From Opitutaceae bacterium (lineage in GTDB: Bacteria; Verrucomicrobiota; Verrucomicrobiia; Opitutales; Opitutaceae), in assembly GCA_028284235.1 (NCBI GenBank), contig JANQSC010000026.1, positions 47,141 to 111,140 on the forward strand: a DNA stretch of 64,000 nucleotides, in the 5' to 3' direction. The notes under the pieces were generated by a model. The model was not told where the DNA came from. It saw only the letters and a list, made by a program, of their open reading frames with translations, and did no database searches. The position numbers and the translations under genes are program-made. Shown in pieces: positions 9,240 through 17,439 of this stretch; within the stretch, counting starts at the first letter, position 1; every line of letters begins with the position of its first letter.

Positions 9240-11354
9240 TCAAATCGGAAGGTCGGCGAAACGTTCGCGTACGTGGTACACGGCGAGAAAGTCTTGAGCG
9301 AGTGTTGGATCGACGAGGGGGAGGGAGCCGGAAACGATTTTGGGTTTCGCTTCGCTAGTGAGAACGACGGGGTGTTCGGTTTCGAGTTTTGCTGCGTATT
9401 CGGAAAAGCGCTGGACTCCGTTTTTCTTGATTTGCGATCGAGAGAGGATTTGGAGGAACCCCATCGAGCTAGGCGCGTTGCGCTTGCCGAGTTCGAGACC
9501 GACGCGTCCCATTGTGTAGCGCGGGTTGAGTTCGACGATGGGTTTGAGGCGGAGTTGGTTGTCTGGATCACGGTAGACGAACGCGTCGACTCCAAAGGGG
9601 CCATTGTAGTTTGATTGGGCGAGTTGGGCTGCGATTTGTGGCGCAAGCGTGTTCTCGTACCAGGTGTAGGCTCGGGGTCGTCCTCGGATTGACTCGAAGA
9701 GGAAGCGGGTGATTTCGTTGGAGGCGCCTTTGCAGAATCCGTTGGTGATCACGCCGTGAATCTGCCCTCGGGCGTTGTTTGCGATTTGAGTAAATCCGAT
9801 GACCTTGGCGATCTTGGCGCTATATTCAAACTGTACAGAAAAATCGAATACGCGATCAAGCCATGGCTCTACGATTACCGATTGCTGTGTATCCCACAAG
9901 GTCTCTATCCATTTTTTTAGTCGAGAGCTGAGCGCTTCTTCGGCGCGAAGGATGCGGTTGCCGTTGGCGGCGCTGCCGAATGGGGCTTTAATTGCGAGAT
10001 CCGCGTAGCCTAACTCGTTGAATGCGTTTCGAGCGGCAGTAAGCTCCTGGTAGTCGCGAACAGGTCGCCCGTAGATCGCTCGCGGCGCCATCCAGTCGTC
10101 CACGGGAGGGTCCGGCGTGATTTGTCTCGCCCAAGCGGCGCTGGTTTCCTTTGAAAAGAGGGACCGTGCGAATTCGGTCCAGAGTGACTTCGCGTCGAAG
10201 GAATGCGTTACTTTAGGGAGCAGTTTTTCGAAGAAGGAAATGCTGTCGGGGGTCCATGCCCAAGGGCGCAGGCCATTTAGCTTCCGTTTGATGTCAGGGG
10301 CTTTGGGTTGTCCGGATTGCGTATTGGCGGCGATAATCTCGGGGATTGTGAACCCGCATTTCTGGATACGTTGAAGAAACGCTTTCGAGGGAGATTCGCT
10401 GACGATTAAGACGTCGTCTTTCTTCGCCAGGTAGGCGGGGAGGAAGGAGAGATCGTCGCCCAGGTTCGAAGCGGCCGTTGTCAGTGGTTGGGCGGTGTTT
10501 TGGGCGGCGTAGCGCTCAGCGTTCGGGTTGAACCAGTAGACGCGCGGCGTGCGTCCACGGGACTGGCTGAAGAGGCGCAGGTCGCTGATGAAGGACTCGT
10601 CGAGACCGGCTTCGCTGCGGCCTTCCGCGTTGAATTGGTTGCCTTTGGCTCGGGCGGGCGACATGGGGAATACGAGCCGCTCTTTGAATGCCTCCCAATC
10701 GGATTTCCCGCGCGCTTTCCATTGTCGGAACCACCGAAGTCCAAATCCAACATGTCCGATCTCGTCGCGGTAGATGCGGTCGAGAATGCCGGCTGTGGCG
10801 GAGTCGCCGACGGTCTCGAAAATCGCTCCGTACTCGCGCGCGTAGTCGAGGTTGGCCTGCTCGAAGGTGAGGGAAAGGCGCGTGACGTAGTCGAGCGGAT
10901 CTTCCATGGTAGAAACGCTCCTCCAGAAATAGTCGCTTAGTGGCAGTTCGCCAAATTCGACGCCGCATTGCTTCATGCGATGGAGGTAGAGCTGAGTGTG
11001 GATCTGCTCTTCTTTCAGTGTTTCCAGAAGGCCTTGTCGAAAGGAGGCGGGGGCGTCGGGGAATCGGAGGAGGGCGAGCGCCATCAACTCGGTGGCGAGT
11101 AGTTCGTGGTTGCAGAAGAAGTGAAGCAGGCGGCCGCGTTCGCGTTCGTCGATCAGTTTGGCGTTGCTGGGCGAATTGGAACGCGCGTCCTCGGTCCTGA
11201 GTTTGAGGTGAGCGGGTCGATTCAGCTCGACGGCTCCAACCAGGGCAGCTCCGGGTTGCGTATCGACGATCTCCTCGCGCGGGAAGGCCAGTTTTTCTTC
11301 GAGAGTGTTCCCGTAAAGGACCTGCTCGGCGAATTCTCGAATCTGGATAGGCAT
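9240..11354 (-). CDS. Ferritin-like (DUF455-type) / ATP-grasp fusion protein
   Basis: A 704-residue protein in two parts. Residues about 65-250 form a ferritin-like helical domain with paired diiron ligands: ATEL (E89), EEQIH (E116/H119), FEQ (E165) and DEIGH (E198/H201), that is two ExxH motifs. Residues about 300-620 look like an ATP-grasp ligase, with an ATP-binding Lys region (LAIKAPFGS), IVEPWLDR, and the metal-binding VELNPR (608-612). The combination suggests a diiron oxidation coupled to an ATP-driven ligation in one polypeptide, but no substrate can be read. I chose ATG 11354 because residues upstream of it are Pro/Arg-rich and non-domain. It is divergent from a DUF5069 gene 170 bp away. 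Confidence 0.78.
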   Translation of the reverse strand: MPIQIREFAEQVLYGNTLEEKLAFPREEIVDTQPGAALVGAVELNRPAHLKLRTEDARSNSPSNAKLIDERERGRLLHFFCNHELLATELMALALLRFPDAPASFRQGLLETLKEEQIHTQLYLHRMKQCGVEFGELPLSDYFWRSVSTMEDPLDYVTRLSLTFEQANLDYAREYGAIFETVGDSATAGILDRIYRDEIGHVGFGLRWFRQWKARGKSDWEAFKERLVFPMSPARAKGNQFNAEGRSEAGLDESFISDLRLFSQSRGRTPRVYWFNPNAERYAAQNTAQPLTTAASNLGDDLSFLPAYLAKKDDVLIVSESPSKAFLQRIQKCGFTIPEIIAANTQSGQPKAPDIKRKLNGLRPWAWTPDSISFFEKLLPKVTHSFDAKSLWTEFARSLFSKETSAAWARQITPDPPVDDWMAPRAIYGRPVRDYQELTAARNAFNELGYADLAIKAPFGSAANGNRILRAEEALSSRLKKWIETLWDTQQSVIVEPWLDRVFDFSVQFEYSAKIAKVIGFTQIANNARGQIHGVITNGFCKGASNEITRFLFESIRGRPRAYTWYENTLAPQIAAQLAQSNYNGPFGVDAFVYRDPDNQLRLKPIVELNPRYTMGRVGLELGKRNAPSSMGFLQILSRSQIKKNGVQRFSEYAAKLETEHPVVLTSEAKPKIVSGSLPLVDPTLAQDFLAVYHVRERFADLPI

Positions 11355-11523
11355 GGGTGCGTCGTTCTTGTTTGAAGAGGGATTCGGCCGGGCTGGCAAG
11401 GAACATAAAACGGGATTCGGGCGGATAGGCGCGGTCCGCTTGCAAGCGATACGGCTTGCGGTCTGCGAATCCGCTCGATCCGGGCGCATTCGGAGCAACG
11501 CGACATGCGTCGTAAACGATACC

Positions 11524-11976
11524 ATGACCGATACCAACGATACTCCTCGCGCCCTCGATTTGAATACCGACTATCCCGCTAGCCCGCGTCAGACGCTGGC
11601 GGGCTACGTGATCGCTAAACGGACTCTCGACAAATGCCGGGCGGCCCTCGCGGGAACGAATGGGGAATACCACTTTGATTGTCCCTTGGACAACTGCTTC
11701 CTGGGCTTTACGGAGATCACTGCGGACACGTTTAAAGCGCAGGTCGCGACTGGAGCCAGCGATGCGGAGATGGCGGAGTGGATCGAGGCGAACGCGAAGC
11801 CGAGAGAGAAGCGAGAAATTATCGCGTGGAATAACGATATGCGTTGCCGCCGGATTTGTGATATGCCGATCGAGCTGCAGGAGTTTTTGGAAGGATACAT
11901 TCCACAGTACATCCCGGCAGGAAAAGTCGTCTACGTTTGGTTCGACGTTTACGATATCGAAGAGGGGCGGATCTGA
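11524..11976 (+). CDS. DUF5069 family protein
   Basis: A 150-residue soluble protein matching the DUF5069 pattern: LDLNTDYPASPRQTLAGY near the N-terminus, then RTLDKCRAALAG, GEYHFDCPLDN and a C-terminal acidic end. The family is common in PVC bacteria and has no known function. I chose the ATG at 11524 because the family N-terminus begins a few residues later; the longer open frame upstream overlaps the divergent promoter region. It is transcribed away from the ferritin-like/ATP-grasp gene. Confidence 0.8.
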   Translation: MTDTNDTPRALDLNTDYPASPRQTLAGYVIAKRTLDKCRAALAGTNGEYHFDCPLDNCFLGFTEITADTFKAQVATGASDAEMAEWIEANAKPREKREIIAWNNDMRCRRICDMPIELQEFLEGYIPQYIPAGKVVYVWFDVYDIEEGRI

Positions 11977-12015
11977 GCGGGAGACTCGGAACGAGGCTCC
12001 GCGAACTCGCTAGAG

Positions 12016-12121
12016 GTAGGGACCGACTGCCAGGCGGTCCGCAGTCTTAAAGGTTGAAACTCAACTCGCGCGGACCGCCGGGCCGTCGGTCCCTACCAAG
12101 AGTGTATTAGACAATCTCCAA
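12016..12121. repeat. Inverted repeat, family C copy 1, with TGTCTAAT end motif
   Basis: The arms GTAGGGACCGACTGCCAGGC and GCCGTCGGTCCCTACC enclose CGGTCCGC / GCGCGGACCG. Just outside, 12104-12121 reads GTGTATTAGACAATCTCC, the reverse complement of a GGAGATTGTCTAATAC motif. Related TGTCTAAT motifs border other elements at 35979, 52280-52459, 58486 and 63891. It lies between two co-oriented genes. Confidence 0.75.
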
Positions 12122-12171
12122 GGCTCTGTTTCTTGTTGCTCTCATTAGCGAGGAAGCAATGCTCTTTTCCC

Positions 12172-12771
12172 ATGTTTCTCGTTTTCGATACGGAGACCAC
12201 TGGATTGCCTAATCGATACGACGCGCCAATCAGCGATGTGGACAATTGGCCACGTGTGATTCAATTGGCCTGGGCGTTTTATGGCCCGGATCGATCTCTG
12301 ATCGATAGTTGCGTGGATCTGATTCAGCCGGATGGATGGACGATTCCACAAGAGACGTTTTGGATTGAAAATGGATTCAGCCAGGCGAAGTCGGAGGCGG
12401 AGGGAATTCCGATCCGCAATGCTCTGGACGGTTTCATGGAACGAGTGGAGCAAACCCAGTATTTGGTCGCTCACAATTTAAGCTACGACCATCCCGTTTT
12501 GGGAGCGGAGTGTGTTCGGGCGGGGGTGCGGTCGCGCCACAAACCGGAACGCGTGTGCACGAAGGACGTGTCGACGGACTTTTGCGCTTTGCCGGGAAAT
12601 TATGGATACAAGTGGCCAACGCTCTCGGAGCTCCACGAGAAATTGTTTGGCGTCGATTTTGAAGGCGCTCACGACGCCTTGATGGACGTCAAGGCCTGCG
12701 CTAAGTGCTTGTTCGAACTCGAGCGACTGTCGGTGGTTCGCCTGGGTGGCGGACGCTACTCGAAACCTTGA
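12172..12771 (+). CDS. DEDDh 3'-5' exonuclease (DnaQ-like)
   Basis: A roughly 199-residue RNase T/DnaQ-fold exonuclease. Exo I is FDTETTG (residues 4-10), Exo II is AHNLSYDHPVLGAE and Exo III is HDALMDVKA, giving the acidic residues and the His of the DEDDh class. It probably trims DNA or RNA 3' ends. It is not obviously the replicative epsilon subunit, as no polymerase or clamp-binding partner is adjacent. The ATG at 12172 begins directly with the Exo I strand. TTG at 12133 is an alternative but would add residues before the conserved fold. Confidence 0.87.
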   Translation: MFLVFDTETTGLPNRYDAPISDVDNWPRVIQLAWAFYGPDRSLIDSCVDLIQPDGWTIPQETFWIENGFSQAKSEAEGIPIRNALDGFMERVEQTQYLVAHNLSYDHPVLGAECVRAGVRSRHKPERVCTKDVSTDFCALPGNYGYKWPTLSELHEKLFGVDFEGAHDALMDVKACAKCLFELERLSVVRLGGGRYSKP

Positions 12772-12838
12772 ATTCGGTCTTTCGGGCGGTCTCTTTTTCA
12801 TTGCGAGCCAGATTGGGAAATCCCAGATTAGGACTCTT

Positions 12839-14158
12839 ATGTATCTTACCCTGCGATTCGTTCCTGTCCGCAATGCGGTTGCGTGCTTTCTAGCGTTGGC
12901 CCTGACTGCCTCCCTTTTCGCCGACGACTGGCCGCAATGGCGTGGTCCCAGTCGGGATGGCGTCTGGAAGGAGACAGGCGTGCTGGAAGCGTTCGACACC
13001 GACCAATTGAAACCGGAATGGCGGGCGCCGGTCGGAGCGGGCTACGCGGGTCCGACGGTGAGTGGCGACCGGGTTTATGTGATGAGCCATTTGACGAAGC
13101 CGAAACCGGTGGAGCAAGTGCACTGCGTGGATCGCGCGACGGGCGAAGTGATTTGGACGCACGTGTACGACTGCGAATATTTCGACGTTGGATACCCTTT
13201 GGGGCCGAGAGCGGCCGTGGCGCTGTCTGACGGGAAAGCCTATGCGCTGGGCACCATGGGTCACTTGCATTGTTTGGATGCGGAAACTGGGGAAGTGCTT
13301 TGGGAGAAAGAATTGGAATCTGAATACGAGGCGAGAATTCCCGTTTGGGGCATTACCGCGTCTCCGTTGGTCGACGAGTCGAACGTGTACTTGCAGGTGG
13401 GCGGTCTGCCCGACGCCGCCGTGATGGCCTTCGACAAGGAGACGGGGGAAGAGCGATGGCGAGCGCTCGATGGGGCTGCTTCTTATTCCGCTCCGAAATT
13501 TATCGAACAAAACGGTAAGACGCTTTTGCTCGTTTGGACCGGCGATTGGTTTGCGGCGCTCCATCCGGAGTCGGGCGACGTTGCCTGGAAACATGCCTTC
13601 AAACGGGCGAAAGGAGTGATCAATGTAGCGGATCCCGTGGTGGATACAGCGACGGGCCGGATCTTCCTGAGCTCGTTTTACGACGGCTCTTATTTGTATC
13701 AGCTGAAGTCTGACGCGTTTGAATCGGAACTGCTTTGGAGCCGTCGCGGTCGCAGTGAGATCCATACCGACGCCTTGCATAGCATCATTATGACCTCAGT
13801 CATTATTGGAGACTACGTGTACGGAATTGATAGTTACGGGGCGATGCGGTGTTTGGATTTGAAAAACGGGGAGCGCGTTTGGGAGGACCAGACTTTGCTC
13901 GTTGACGACCGGTGGGCGACCGCGTTTTTCGTGCAAAATGGCGACCGCACGTGGATTACGACGGAGCGCGGGGAACTCGTCATCGGACGCCTGACTCCGG
14001 ATGGTTTCGAGAGAATTTCGTCCGCTCAATTGATCGAGCCGACGACTTTTCTACCGCGGCGGAGCGGCAATATCGTCTGGTCGCAACCCGCCTTCGCCCA
14101 TCGCAGCGTATTCGCCCGGAACGACAAGGAGCTGATCCGGGTGGATTTGTCTCGGTAA
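12839..14158 (+). CDS. Secreted PQQ-like beta-propeller protein
   Basis: A 439-residue protein with a signal peptide (hydrophobic core VACFLALALTASLFA). The mature part opens with DDWPQWRGPSRDGVWKETG, the standard start of this PVC-type propeller family. Repeated blades follow with patterns such as VHCVDRATGEVIW, LHCLDAETGEVLW, VMAFDKETGEERW and MRCLDLKNGERVW. No catalytic residues of PQQ dehydrogenases are evident, so a structural or binding role outside the cytoplasm is more likely. A second member of the family is at 43750-45009. Confidence 0.85.
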   Translation: MYLTLRFVPVRNAVACFLALALTASLFADDWPQWRGPSRDGVWKETGVLEAFDTDQLKPEWRAPVGAGYAGPTVSGDRVYVMSHLTKPKPVEQVHCVDRATGEVIWTHVYDCEYFDVGYPLGPRAAVALSDGKAYALGTMGHLHCLDAETGEVLWEKELESEYEARIPVWGITASPLVDESNVYLQVGGLPDAAVMAFDKETGEERWRALDGAASYSAPKFIEQNGKTLLLVWTGDWFAALHPESGDVAWKHAFKRAKGVINVADPVVDTATGRIFLSSFYDGSYLYQLKSDAFESELLWSRRGRSEIHTDALHSIIMTSVIIGDYVYGIDSYGAMRCLDLKNGERVWEDQTLLVDDRWATAFFVQNGDRTWITTERGELVIGRLTPDGFERISSAQLIEPTTFLPRRSGNIVWSQPAFAHRSVFARNDKELIRVDLSR

Positions 14159-14171
14159 TTGTAGGTGACTT

Positions 14172-14281
14172 GTAGGGCCGGCGCTCGCGCCGTGCCGCGT
14201 AGTTGATGCGATCGTCAGACGCGGCACACCGCATCCGTCTTCGCTCTGCGAGCTACGCCGTGACAAGAGCGCTGGCCCTAC
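14172..14281. repeat. Inverted repeat, family B copy 2
   Basis: The outer arms GTAGGGCCGGCGCTCGCG and GAGCGCTGGCCCTAC pair, and the inner stem has GCCGCG / GCGGC. The right half holds CCGTCTTCGCTCTGCGAGC followed by TACGCCG, the same internal module as in copy 1 and in the family D copy at 63748. It lies between co-oriented genes. Confidence 0.8.
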
Positions 14282-14347
14282 ATCGGATCTATATACTTCT
14301 CATTTGTGTTGAGATCGGAACACGTTAGCGCGATTTTGGTATCCGTT

Positions 14348-14833
14348 ATGGCTCGCCCGGAGGAACCCTACACTTTCAAATCAGAAGTTGTTCGCGTCGA
14401 GGGGGCGATGAATCCGCACGGCGTTCCAGTGCCGGATTCGGTTGCGGAGTCGTTGAGGAAGGCGGGCACCCGGCGACTGATTGTTCGAATAAATGGATAC
14501 ACGATGAAGCGTGGCTTGCAAGGGAGTCGCGAATACGGGAGTCACTTGGTGGTCGGACTCGACCTTTTGAAAAAGGCGGGGGCGGGATTGGGTTCTGTAG
14601 TCGCGGTGGAGATCGAGGTGGATCCCGCGCCCGACGAGGTGGATGTTTGCGACGAGTTGTTGATTGCTCTCGAGCAGGATGAGGCGGCGCGGGAGCGATG
14701 GGAGACTCTAACTCCGGGCAAGCAACGAGGGCTCGCCTACCACGTCTCCAGCGCCAAACGCGAGGAAACGCGCGTTAAGCGGGCGCTGGATATCGCTCTC
14801 AAACTGCGAACGAACACGCTGTACGGCGACTGA
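14348..14833 (+). CDS. YdeI/DUF1905-type protein
   Basis: A 161-residue cytosolic protein. The N-terminal half (YTFKSEVVRVEGAMN ... PVPDSVAESLR, then VRINGYTMKRGLQ) matches the small DUF1905 barrel. The C-terminal half (ELLIALEQDEAARERWETLTPGKQRGLAYHV) matches the helical YdeI/OmpD-associated 'bacteriocin protection' domain. The molecular role of this family is not established. I chose the ATG at 14348 because the conserved domain begins a few residues after it. Confidence 0.8.
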   Translation: MARPEEPYTFKSEVVRVEGAMNPHGVPVPDSVAESLRKAGTRRLIVRINGYTMKRGLQGSREYGSHLVVGLDLLKKAGAGLGSVVAVEIEVDPAPDEVDVCDELLIALEQDEAARERWETLTPGKQRGLAYHVSSAKREETRVKRALDIALKLRTNTLYGD

Positions 14834-14910
14834 CAGGGTCGATTCTCGACTTAGTCAGTTTGTGGCAAGAAAAAGCTCTACTCGATTGCGCAAGTTGTTA
14901 GGGTGAGGGA

Positions 14911-15876
14911 ATGAAGAACATTGCTCTGGGTGTGGTTTTGGCCGGGGCGCTTTGCGTCATTATTTTGCAGCGAATCGAGATCGGGGCGCTCAAGGCGAGT
15001 CTCGCTTCGTTGGAGAGCAGCGATGAGGATAAGTCGATTCCGGTGTTCACAGAGTCCGTGGTTTCGGAAGCGGGAGCGTCCGTTTCCGACGAGGAGGTCG
15101 CGAGATTTGATGTTGTGGCGGAATCGGGGTTGGAGGCGGGTGAAGCGGCCGAATCCGAATCGGACCGGGGATCTCGCATGATGCGCAATTTCGCCGATTT
15201 TCTCGATAATCCTGCCTACAACAAAATGATGGTGGCGAGCCAGAAGGCGGCGCTGGAGGTGATGTACGAGGACTTGATCGATTTTCTGGTGTTGGACGAT
15301 AAGGAGAAGAAGTATTTCTTAGATTTGCTTGTCTCGCGTCAAATGAACCAGGTTCAGCACGCGATGAAAGCGATGGGTGGGGGGTTGTCCGACGAAGAGC
15401 GCGACGAGGCTCAAGAGGCGATTAAGTCGAATCGAGAGGAAATGGCGGAGGAGATCGAGTACTTCTTGAATGAACCCAACGACATCGAGGAGTGGAAATT
15501 CTACGAGAAGACGATCGAGGAGCGTATGACCTTGTCGGGTGTGGAGAAAGAGTTGGAGAATTCCGGTTTGCCCTTGGAGCCGGGTGTCAGTCGACAATTA
15601 ATCGAGGCGATGCACGACGAAAAGCAGTCGTTCGATTTTTCAACAGATCTTCATAATCAGCAAAGTTTGGATACGAGTCCGGAGCGGTTTTCGGATGAGA
15701 ATCTCGCTTCGTTCGGCGACGATCTAGAGCGATTGGACGGGCAAATCGCCGAAAGTGTCGAAGGAATTTTGACAGCGGAACAGCTCGAGATCTTCATTGC
15801 TAGCTTGGGGCAAATGCGTCAGTTGAAACTGTCGCAGCTGGAAATGGCCGCCAACATGTTTCGGAATAGCAAGTAG
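14911..15876 (+). CDS. Hypothetical acidic membrane-anchored protein
   Basis: A 321-residue protein that I do not recognise. It starts with a single hydrophobic segment (IALGVVLAGALCVIIL, residues about 4-19), probably a signal anchor or uncleaved signal peptide. A Ser/Glu/Asp-rich linker follows to about residue 90, then a largely helical region with heptad-like spacing (DEERDEAQEAIKSNREEMAEEIEYF) that could form coiled coils. The sequence is strongly acidic. It has the look of a lineage-specific envelope protein. A family D repeat follows in the convergent gap. Confidence 0.65.
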   Translation: MKNIALGVVLAGALCVIILQRIEIGALKASLASLESSDEDKSIPVFTESVVSEAGASVSDEEVARFDVVAESGLEAGEAAESESDRGSRMMRNFADFLDNPAYNKMMVASQKAALEVMYEDLIDFLVLDDKEKKYFLDLLVSRQMNQVQHAMKAMGGGLSDEERDEAQEAIKSNREEMAEEIEYFLNEPNDIEEWKFYEKTIEERMTLSGVEKELENSGLPLEPGVSRQLIEAMHDEKQSFDFSTDLHNQQSLDTSPERFSDENLASFGDDLERLDGQIAESVEGILTAEQLEIFIASLGQMRQLKLSQLEMAANMFRNSK

Positions 15877-15982
15877 CGCTCTATTTAGTCGGGCGTTGGC
15901 TTTTGACCGTGGGACAGTCTCTAAGAACGGTGCTTCGACCGATTGTGGGCGCGCATGCAGCGTCTTAAATTTCCTCTCGACC

Positions 15983-16119
15983 AAGAAAACGCGCCGGGAC
16001 GGCGCGTTCCACCCTTCAAGAAGACCAAGGTGGAACCCGCCGTCCCGGCGGGTTCAGGTGGTTGCCTACGCGATTGTTTGCGTGGACAGACGCGGCATGG
16101 CGCCAGCGCCAGCCCTACG
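15983..16119. repeat. Inverted repeat, family D copy 1, with adjacent family B half-element
   Basis: ACGCGCCGGGACGGCGCGTT with GTTCCACC (15989-16013) is mirrored by AAGGTGGAACCCGCC and GTCCCGGCGGGTT (16027-16055). The second part, 16091-16119, CGCGGCATGGCGCCAGCGCC followed by AGCCCTAC, is the right half of a family B element without its left arm. 15911-15928 also holds GGGACAGTCTCTAAGAAC, related to the TGTCTAAT-type end motif. The block occupies the convergent gap 15877-16130. Confidence 0.75.
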
Positions 16120-16130
16120 TTTTTTCACGC

Positions 16131-17258
16131 TTACGCTTTCAGCCCAAGGCCGATCGACTTGCAGTAGCGGAGGCTCTTCTCGATCTGGGCCTTTTGGTAG
16201 TTCTGGGTGGCGAGATCCTTGTTGTGGTCGGCGCGGTCGGCGTTGGGCCCAACCGGCGGCTTCCATGGGGCGCGTTCTTCGCCTTGTCGCGCCCATTTGA
16301 GGTAGCGGGCAAGCGTGGTCGCTTTCATATCGGGGAAGAGATCCATGAATCCATCCTCGAGGAAGGGGATCTCCCGGTTGAACCCAGAAATTGTTTCAAT
16401 GTGCACGGGAACGTTGGGGCAGAGTTCCTTAAAACGGTCGAAGTAGGCGACCCAATCGACGTCGCCGTCACCCATCGCCGTCCACTGCACGGTCGTTCCT
16501 TTTTCGGAAGTCCAGATGGCGGAGTCGCGCAGACTGGTCGTCGCTGCGTAGGGGCCCATGATCTCGAGATTTTCTATCGGATCTTCGAGGGTCCAGGAGG
16601 CGTTGCCCGCGTCGAGGTTGGCTCCCATGTAGTCGGTACCGCCGGCTTCTTCGATCAAGGTGACTACTTCGCTGGCTTGCATGTCGCCGGCGTGGTTTTC
16701 CATGGCGATCTTCACGCCCGCATCCATTGCTTGGGTACGGCAGGCGCGGCAGACTTTAGCGGTGTCTTTGATACGAGCCATGATTCCGCCTTCGGTAGCG
16801 CGGTCGTCGCGATTGCCTAGAATGACGCGGATTACCGGCGAGCCAAGGGCTTCGGCCACGCGAATGGAGAGACGGAGATGCTCTTCGGCAGTGCCCCAGT
16901 CGTCTTTGAACGTTGTAGAAGTGGGGCAGATGCTCCAAGTGCCGACGTGGATGTCGATCCCCATGTCCGTCGCTTTTTTGCGCACGTCGCGCAGGTAGGG
17001 CATTTTTAGGGACTTGAAATGGTTCAGGTCCGACATGAACAACGAGTCGATCCCGAGTTTCTCGGAGTATTTCAGGTGGTCTTCCACCATCCAGTTCATC
17101 GCTCGAACGGCGAAGTTGTCGTAGCCAAGTTTGACGCCGCCGCTCTTTTTGTGGTGGGCGGCGAGGCTGGCGAGTGGGCTGGCGAGGGCGGCGATACCTC
17201 CGGCCGCTGCGGTTTTGAGAAAGCGGCGACGATCCGGGGAGTGGGATAAATTAGACAT
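16131..17258 (-). CDS. Tat-exported sugar phosphate isomerase/epimerase-like TIM barrel
   Basis: A 375-residue protein. The N-terminus SPDRRRFLKTAAAGG ... LASLAA is a clear twin-arginine signal, so the protein is exported folded, probably with bound metal. The mature part is an AP-endonuclease-2/xylose-isomerase-like TIM barrel: IAMENHAGD supplies the first acidic metal ligand, GANLDAGNA the second, and HIETISG a late Glu. Substrates are unknown; similar PVC proteins sit in carbohydrate loci. The ATG at 17258 places the Tat motif at residues about 8-14. It is divergent from a sulfatase gene starting 180 bp away. Confidence 0.85.
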   Translation of the reverse strand: MSNLSHSPDRRRFLKTAAAGGIAALASPLASLAAHHKKSGGVKLGYDNFAVRAMNWMVEDHLKYSEKLGIDSLFMSDLNHFKSLKMPYLRDVRKKATDMGIDIHVGTWSICPTSTTFKDDWGTAEEHLRLSIRVAEALGSPVIRVILGNRDDRATEGGIMARIKDTAKVCRACRTQAMDAGVKIAMENHAGDMQASEVVTLIEEAGGTDYMGANLDAGNASWTLEDPIENLEIMGPYAATTSLRDSAIWTSEKGTTVQWTAMGDGDVDWVAYFDRFKELCPNVPVHIETISGFNREIPFLEDGFMDLFPDMKATTLARYLKWARQGEERAPWKPPVGPNADRADHNKDLATQNYQKAQIEKSLRYCKSIGLGLKA

Positions 17259-17439
17259 GGCGACCAGCAAACCGTAGTCTTCCGCCGCAGGAAAGAATAA
17301 AGCTCGCTGAAGGGGAGAAATGTTTGAATGCGATCGGGCAGATTGATTTAGTCCAAAAATCGTCGCTCGTTTGGAATTAGTGGAGCATCGGCGAATCGCT
17401 CCGTTAACTCCTGCAATTAAACTACATCCTCTTCTCAAA

